The notes under the pieces were generated by a model, which saw nothing but the letters and a program-made list of their open reading frames with translations, ran no database searches and was not told where the DNA came from. The position numbers and the translations under genes are program-made. DNA of 9,661 nucleotides from Ruminococcaceae bacterium UBA7217 (GTDB lineage: Bacteria; Bacillota; Clostridia; Oscillospirales; Acutalibacteraceae): positions 1,618-11,278 of the forward strand of contig DKTZ01000013.1 in assembly GCA_002490425.1 (NCBI GenBank), in the 5' to 3' direction. The number at the start of each line of letters is the position of its first letter. Position 1 is the stretch's first letter. Of this stretch, positions 5,526 through 9,661 are shown in pieces.

Positions 5526-8015
5526 GTGAAGAAATGTTTTTCAGCAATTTTGGCAATATGTATGGTGCTGACGATGATTCCCTTTGCTAGGCTCACCGCC
5601 TTTGCGGAAACGAGCGGTGATTTTGAGTATGTAGTCTTAGAAGATGGCACGGCGGAAATCACTGACTACACAGGAACAGCCGCCGATTTAACTATCCCGT
5701 CGAAATTGGACGGATATGCTGTAACGCAAATCGGCGACAGAGCTTTTTATGGATATGCCTCACTTACCAGCGCTATCATTCCGGACAGTGTAATAAGTAT
5801 TGGCAATGACGCTTTCTGCTATTGCGAGTCGCTCGCAAGCGTTACTTTTGGTGATAACGTGAGAACGATAGGGCAATATGCCTTTGGCGATTGTCCTTCC
5901 CTTACGAGCATTACACTTCCCGAAAGTGTAACCAGTGTCGGTGACGGCGTTTTCGAGAAATGCACTTCGCTTACAAGCGTTATCATTCCAGATGGTGTGA
6001 CATGCATTGGCGATTCTGCTTTCTATATGTGTACCTCACTTACAAGCGTTACCATTCCCGACAGCGTAACAGAAATCGGCGGTTATACTTTCGGCTGGTG
6101 TACCTCTCTTGCAAGTATCACCATTCCCAATGGTGTAACAAAAATCGGTTTTCGTGCTTTCTATGAGTGCACCTCACTTACAAGCATTATCATTCCAGAC
6201 AGTGTGACAAACATTGGTGTTCAGGCTTTTTATAAATGTACCTTACTTACAAATGTTACCATTCCCAACAGTGTAACAGAAATCGGTTATGGTGCTTTCG
6301 AGTATTGTTACTCGCTTACAATCATTACCATGCCCGACAGTGTGACAAACATTGGTTACTATACTTTTGCGAGTTGCGAAAGTTTAAATGTAATTGATGA
6401 TGCTGGAATCCTCAGTGTAACTAAACGTCCCGTTCCCGTAAACGGTGTTTCTCTCAGCAAAGATACACTTTCACTCGTTGCAGGCACAAGCGAAACCTTA
6501 CTTGCCACTGTATCTCCCAACAACGCAACAGACAAGTCGCTTGTTTGGACGAGTAGCAATGCAGATATCGCAACAGTTGACAACAACGGCAAAGTAACCG
6601 CTTTAAAGAAGGGCAATACAACAATTACTGTAACTACGTTGGACGGCAATTTCACAGATTCCTGCGAGGTTAAGGTTTCTTGTGCACACGCACATAAAAC
6701 GGCATATGCGGCTGTTGCTTCGACTTGTGAAATACAAGGACATAATTTCTATTACATTTGCGACGAGTGCGGTGAGGTCCTTAAGGCTGACGGCGTAACC
6801 GTAACAACAATTGCGGACGAAACACTTCCTTTGGCTGACCATACATATATTCATTATGATGAAGTGCCTGCAACGCACTTTGCTCCCGGTATGAAAGAAC
6901 ATTACACTTGCAGTGTTTGTTCAAAGCTGTTTGATAAGGAAAAAACAGAAGTTACGGATACCTCCATTCTTTTAATTTCTCAAATTCCACACAGCTACGG
7001 CGACTGGAAGTCAGATGATGTAAATCATTGGCATGAGTGTGGATGCGGAAATATTGTTGATAAAGAAAATCATAGCTTTGTTTGGAAAACCGACAAACCT
7101 GCTACCGAAACCGAAACAGGCCTTAAGCATGAAGAATGTACTGTTTGCGGTTCTGTAAGAAACGAAAGCACAGTTATTCCAAAGCTTGACCACACCCACG
7201 CTATGGTCCATTACAATGCGGTTGCCGCCACTTGTAACGCAGAAGGTAATGTGGAATATTGGCATTGCACAAAATGCGGTAAAAATTATGCAGATGCCAC
7301 AGGCACGACCGAAATTGCAGTTGTAATAACACCTATTGATTCTGCGAACCATGTGGGCGAAACAAAAATTGTAGGCAAAAAAGAGGCTACCTGCACGGCT
7401 GACGGTTACACAGGTGATGTATACTGCAAGGATTGCGGTGTTAAAATTGCAGACGGTACAGTAATTCCTGCAGGCCATAAGCTTAATAAGATAGAAGCTA
7501 AAGAGGCAACCCACGAAGCTGACGGTAATATTGAATATTATGTATGTTCCGTTTGCGGAAAACTCTTTAGAGATGCTGAGGCGACTGAAGAAATCGCATT
7601 GGAAGATACTGTAATTGCCAAGGGTGAGCATGATTACGGTGATTCATACAAGTCTGATGCTGAAAATCACTGGAAGGAATGTGCCTGCGGCAACATTATT
7701 GAAAAAGCGGCACATGATTTCGGCGAATGGTCAGTAACCAAAGAGGCTACCGAAACGGAAAAAGGCAGTAAAGAACGCATCTGCTCAGTATGCGGATATA
7801 AACAAGTTGTAGAAATTCCTGTAATCGGTTCTACTGAAGAACCTACAACTCCTGAAAATCCAAGTGAATCTACAACCTCAAATAATCAAGAGGATACAAA
7901 GATTCCTAATACAGGCAATACAAACAGCGTGATTTTGTGGAGTTCCTTAATGCTTATTACTGCCGCATCGGTAACTTCTTATGAAATTCTTAAAAAGAAA
8001 AAACGTGTAAAATAA
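5526..8015 (+). CDS. BspA-like leucine-rich repeat surface protein with sorting signal
   Basis: Cell-wall-anchored surface protein, 829 residues, probably an adhesin or host/bacteria-contact protein. Order: signal peptide 1-27 (cleavage after AFA); BspA-type LRR_5 repeats 69-292, nine 23-residue units (consensus IGxxAFxxCTSLTSVTIPDSVTE) plus a partial tenth; bacterial Ig-like (Big_2) domain about 304-385 (SLSKDTLSLVAG, WTSSN); Cys-pair repeat region 386-766 with at least seven CxxC motifs (e.g. C412/415, C462/465, C581/584, C674/677) and two HWxECxCGNI units; Pro/Thr/Ser-rich stalk 767-792; sorting motif IPNTG 793-797, hydrophobic helix about 801-819 and KKKKRVK tail. IPNTG differs from LPxTG in the first residue but the tripartite signal is clear. 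GTG start at 5526 is supported by GGTGGA 7 bases upstream and by the signal peptide. It follows the TIR-like gene closely and shares its predicted switchable promoter; a terminator follows. Confidence 0.9.
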   Translation: MKKCFSAILAICMVLTMIPFARLTAFAETSGDFEYVVLEDGTAEITDYTGTAADLTIPSKLDGYAVTQIGDRAFYGYASLTSAIIPDSVISIGNDAFCYCESLASVTFGDNVRTIGQYAFGDCPSLTSITLPESVTSVGDGVFEKCTSLTSVIIPDGVTCIGDSAFYMCTSLTSVTIPDSVTEIGGYTFGWCTSLASITIPNGVTKIGFRAFYECTSLTSIIIPDSVTNIGVQAFYKCTLLTNVTIPNSVTEIGYGAFEYCYSLTIITMPDSVTNIGYYTFASCESLNVIDDAGILSVTKRPVPVNGVSLSKDTLSLVAGTSETLLATVSPNNATDKSLVWTSSNADIATVDNNGKVTALKKGNTTITVTTLDGNFTDSCEVKVSCAHAHKTAYAAVASTCEIQGHNFYYICDECGEVLKADGVTVTTIADETLPLADHTYIHYDEVPATHFAPGMKEHYTCSVCSKLFDKEKTEVTDTSILLISQIPHSYGDWKSDDVNHWHECGCGNIVDKENHSFVWKTDKPATETETGLKHEECTVCGSVRNESTVIPKLDHTHAMVHYNAVAATCNAEGNVEYWHCTKCGKNYADATGTTEIAVVITPIDSANHVGETKIVGKKEATCTADGYTGDVYCKDCGVKIADGTVIPAGHKLNKIEAKEATHEADGNIEYYVCSVCGKLFRDAEATEEIALEDTVIAKGEHDYGDSYKSDAENHWKECACGNIIEKAAHDFGEWSVTKEATETEKGSKERICSVCGYKQVVEIPVIGSTEEPTTPENPSESTTSNNQEDTKIPNTGNTNSVILWSSLMLITAASVTSYEILKKKKRVK
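5730..6401 (+). repeat. Tandem 69-bp repeats encoding LRR units
   Basis: Nine 69-bp units plus a partial tenth, each encoding one 23-residue leucine-rich repeat. Short blocks such as ACCATTCCCGACAGTGTAAC recur almost unchanged between units, so copy number could vary by slippage or unequal recombination. Confidence 0.85.
6681..7823 (+). repeat. Cys-pair repeat region in the surface protein
   Basis: Diverged repeats within the surface-protein gene. One type carries an AAT/C...G-x-x-EYxxCxxCGK-x-x-DA pattern (about residues 395-435, 447-480, 566-605, 659-697). A second, about 65 residues, occurs twice (6987-7181 and 7629-7823: H-YGD...W-x-EC-x-CGNI...CSVCG-like). The paired Cys could bind zinc or form disulfides; both are inference. 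Confidence 0.7.
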
Positions 8016-8026
8016 TTTGATTTAAT

Positions 8027-8061
8027 AAAATGCGGCAACGGGATATTCGCTGCCGCATTTT
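8027..8061 (+). terminator. Intrinsic terminator after the surface-protein gene
   Basis: An 11-bp stem AAAATGCGGCA (8027-8037) with TGCCGCATTTT (8051-8061), 11 bases after the stop codon. The A/T ends make it symmetrical, so it may work in both directions. It separates the surface protein from the DUF5640-like gene, whose ribosome site begins 10 bases later, so that gene either depends on read-through or has a promoter I do not see. Confidence 0.75.
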
Positions 8062-8084
8062 ACTGTAGAAAAAGGTGATGAATT

Positions 8085-8516
8085 TTGAACGAGCGTAAGA
8101 CAAAAGATACAAAACACAGAAGCAAAAACGATATTCGGCGTTTGCGGAAAAGACGAGGAATGGAAGCACTTATTATTATCGGTATAATAGCTATATTAGC
8201 TTTAAGTATTTCTTTGATTTTTCACTTTCAAAAAGGGAATACAAAAGATTTGTTGCCATTTCAAGGCGAATGGGTATATGACGAATATACAAAGTATGAA
8301 TTTGACGGAACCGGAAACGGCTGTATGTGTTTAGAAGATTTACACTATGCCTATACATATACCGTTGATAACGATGAGATTTATATTGATTTTGAAGATG
8401 CTTCGCTTCACGATTGTACCTATACATTTACATTAGATGAAAATAAATTGTTGCTTGTAGGCGGCGAAGGTACTGTCGGCGGTACATACGAGTTATATAA
8501 AAATGATGAATCATAA
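8085..8516 (+). CDS. Membrane-anchored DUF5640-like protein
   Basis: A 143-residue protein with a basic cytoplasmic N-terminus (1-25, many Arg/Lys), one membrane helix about 27-48 (ALIIIGIIAILALSISLIF) and an outward-facing beta-rich domain about 58-140. That domain has the pattern FQGEWVYDEYTKYEFDGTG...YTYTVDNDEIYIDF...TYTFTLDENKLLLVGG...GGTYEL, which I recognise as DUF5640-like, a lipocalin-like fold of unknown function common in Clostridia, often as lipoprotein or membrane-tethered domains. TTG at 8085 is chosen because AAAGGTGA is correctly spaced and the nearby ATG at 8079 meets a stop after three codons. It follows the surface-protein terminator and is convergent with the SIR2-like gene. 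Its function and any link to the surface protein are unknown. Confidence 0.8.
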   Translation: MNERKTKDTKHRSKNDIRRLRKRRGMEALIIIGIIAILALSISLIFHFQKGNTKDLLPFQGEWVYDEYTKYEFDGTGNGCMCLEDLHYAYTYTVDNDEIYIDFEDASLHDCTYTFTLDENKLLLVGGEGTVGGTYELYKNDES

Positions 8517-8571
8517 CAGACAGTGTAATGCGAAAAATATAAATTCAAAAACAGATTTATAAAAATAATCA

Positions 8572-8607
8572 GGCAGAGAGTCCATCGGAACTCTCTGCCA
8601 TTTTTTT
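8572..8607 (+). terminator. Terminator between convergent DUF5640-like and SIR2-like genes
   Basis: A 10-bp stem GGCAGAGAGT (8572-8581) / ACTCTCTGCC (8590-8599), then TTTTTTT at 8601-8607. On the minus strand it is followed by TGATTATTTTTAT, so it probably ends the SIR2-like transcript too. The arm is the same as in the terminator at 701-729. Confidence 0.85.
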
Positions 8608-8699
8608 GTGCTGGTGATGGGAATCAAACCTGCAACATAAGATTATGTAGAGATATAAAATTTAGTCTTTGTTATTGTTGACTCACATCAGTCAAATGA

Positions 8700-9661
8700 C
8701 TATCTTTTATCCTTTTTATTTTCATAAAAAAATTCTTTGAAGCCTGAATAATTAAATTTGATGAAATTCTTTGGGAACAAGTCTCGGTATCGTTTTTCGG
8801 GCAAATGATTATTGTCTTTTCCTTCAATCGGCTTGTCCGAATTATGTAAAACGACTGTAATGACGGCTTCTTTTGGAATGCTTTTTTGAAGCAAATATCT
8901 AAACTCATAGTCTGCGATTGGTAAAGAATATCCAATAAATATAATTTCATCAGCGTTTCTTAATTCAGTTGCCGCAGCATTCCACAAGTTTTTATAGAGT
9001 TGGTGGTCAATTGATTTTATCATTGTTGGAGTAACTAATTCTGGCTGAAGAATTTCTGTTTCTTCATCTCCATGAGAATTGCATTTCAAGCAGGCTTCAA
9101 CTCTGTCATCGTTGAATAATAATTCTGCAATTTTTTTCTTTTTAAAAATACATAGAGAATTACACTTCAAACATCTAAACCAATTAATTGATCCATGAAT
9201 TTTTATTAGATTTACAACTCTCGAAGTTTTTTCGTTACCAAAGCCTTCATCATCAGTTATATAATATTTTTCGTTTAAACAAAGATTGTAGTCTATAGTA
9301 TTTTTGCTAAAATACTCCTCTAGTAATGTATCCCAATTGGTTGTAATAATAGAAAGTGGCTCTGAAGATCTTCTCGTCTTAATATACTTAATAAAATTTA
9401 GATAGTCCTCGGTTTGGAAATCATGATTATGTACTTCTCTATCAAAATAATATACAAACAATCTTGTTAATGACAATCTAATTACATCCATCTTAGAATA
9501 AGAATACTCATTCAAAAATTCTTTTTCCTCAAGGCTTTTGTCAAATGATGTAAAAACATCCTCTAGATTAACGTCTATATTCTCATAAACAATAGCATTT
9601 CTCACATTTTCAACCAATAAATTCAATTCCTGATACTTTTTATCATTATCAAATGACTGAT
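8700..9661 (-). CDS. SIR2-like domain protein, N-terminus beyond the window edge
   Basis: SIR2-family (SIR2_2-type) NAD+-binding protein. Numbering from a TTG at 9626 (308 residues), visible motifs are TTNWD at 95-99 (N97 lines the NAD pocket), KIHGSINW with catalytic His H144, a zinc ribbon of two CLKC pairs (C152/C155, C179/C182), and the late Rossmann strand IFIGYSLPIAD at 229-239. The frame is open from 9626 to the window edge, and the N-terminal GxGxS glycine loop expected about 50 residues before this point is missing, so the start is outside. Family members are protein deacylases or, in bacteria, NADases in anti-phage systems such as Thoeris ThsA and DSR proteins; the intact zinc ribbon leaves deacylase-like activity possible. 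AT-rich, like the Mrr-like gene at the other end. Stop TAG 8702-8700; convergent with the DUF5640-like gene. Confidence 0.85.
   Translation of the reverse strand, partial: QSFDNDKKYQELNLLVENVRNAIVYENIDVNLEDVFTSFDKSLEEKEFLNEYSYSKMDVIRLSLTRLFVYYFDREVHNHDFQTEDYLNFIKYIKTRRSSEPLSIITTNWDTLLEEYFSKNTIDYNLCLNEKYYITDDEGFGNEKTSRVVNLIKIHGSINWFRCLKCNSLCIFKKKKIAELLFNDDRVEACLKCNSHGDEETEILQPELVTPTMIKSIDHQLYKNLWNAAATELRNADEIIFIGYSLPIADYEFRYLLQKSIPKEAVITVVLHNSDKPIEGKDNNHLPEKRYRDLFPKNFIKFNYSGFKEFFYENKKDKR

Noticed and set aside
5730..6401. Regular repeats as a CRISPR array
   Set aside because: The 69-bp period lies inside an open reading frame and encodes LRR units; there are no unique spacers and no cas genes.
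7011..7631. 206-codon ORF on the minus strand inside the surface-protein gene
   Set aside because: Antisense shadow of a well-supported CDS; its Cys/Phe-rich composition comes from the complement of the repeats and it has no domain.
8611..8637. tRNA-like T-arm on the minus strand (GGTTTGATTCC) that could be an attachment-site remnant
   Set aside because: The invariant C of the T-loop is replaced, the T-stem does not pair, and no cloverleaf can be built from the flanking bases.

Overview
The window looks like accessory DNA from a low-GC, Gram-positive gut anaerobe of the Clostridia (Ruminococcus/Oscillospiraceae-like). Grounds: purine-rich Shine-Dalgarno sites with ATG, GTG and TTG starts, hairpin plus U-tract terminators, a Firmicutes-type mobC/relaxase module, a cell-wall sorting signal, and a BspA-type leucine-rich surface protein followed by a DUF5640-like protein. 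The taxonomic call is inference; no marker gene is present.

Layout. (1) 1-695 (+): the 3' part of an Mrr-like restriction endonuclease gene, ending at a strong hairpin terminator. (2) 742-3030 (-): a mobilization module read right to left. It has a near-consensus promoter at 3030-3002, a roughly 150-nt structured leader with an intrinsic terminator and a possible competing antiterminator stem, a hairpin-rich oriT-like stretch that overlaps a possible 52-codon ORF, mobC, a relaxase (one-base stop/start overlap with mobC), and a small downstream ORF. The relaxase 3' end is open in two frames, and the small ORF appears split by one base in an A5 run. (3) 3176-4021 (+): a compact tyrosine recombinase with all catalytic residues, divergent from the mob operon. 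(4) 4022-4371: an intergenic region with a perfect 22-bp inverted repeat around 235 bp, in which the best promoter points away from the downstream genes. (5) 4372-8015 (+): a two-gene unit, a TIR/nucleoside-deoxyribosyltransferase-like protein followed 29 bases later by an 829-residue surface protein (signal peptide, leucine-rich repeats, Ig-like domain, Cys-pair repeats, IPNTG sorting signal). (6) 8085-8516 (+): a small membrane-anchored DUF5640-like protein. (7) 8700-9661 (-): a SIR2-like protein running off the right edge.

How it may work together. The most interesting reading is that recombinase + inverted repeats + internal promoter form a phase-variable DNA switch (inverton), comparable to the recombinase-controlled switches of Clostridioides difficile and Bacteroides. 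It would turn the TIR-like protein and the surface protein on and off together. In the orientation given here the operon is predicted to be mostly OFF: the strong promoter fires left into a hairpin before the recombinase. Mrr-like, TIR-like and SIR2-like genes around a mobilizable module suggest a defence-rich mobile island. Inversion, promoter activity, attenuation and defence roles are inferences from sequence.
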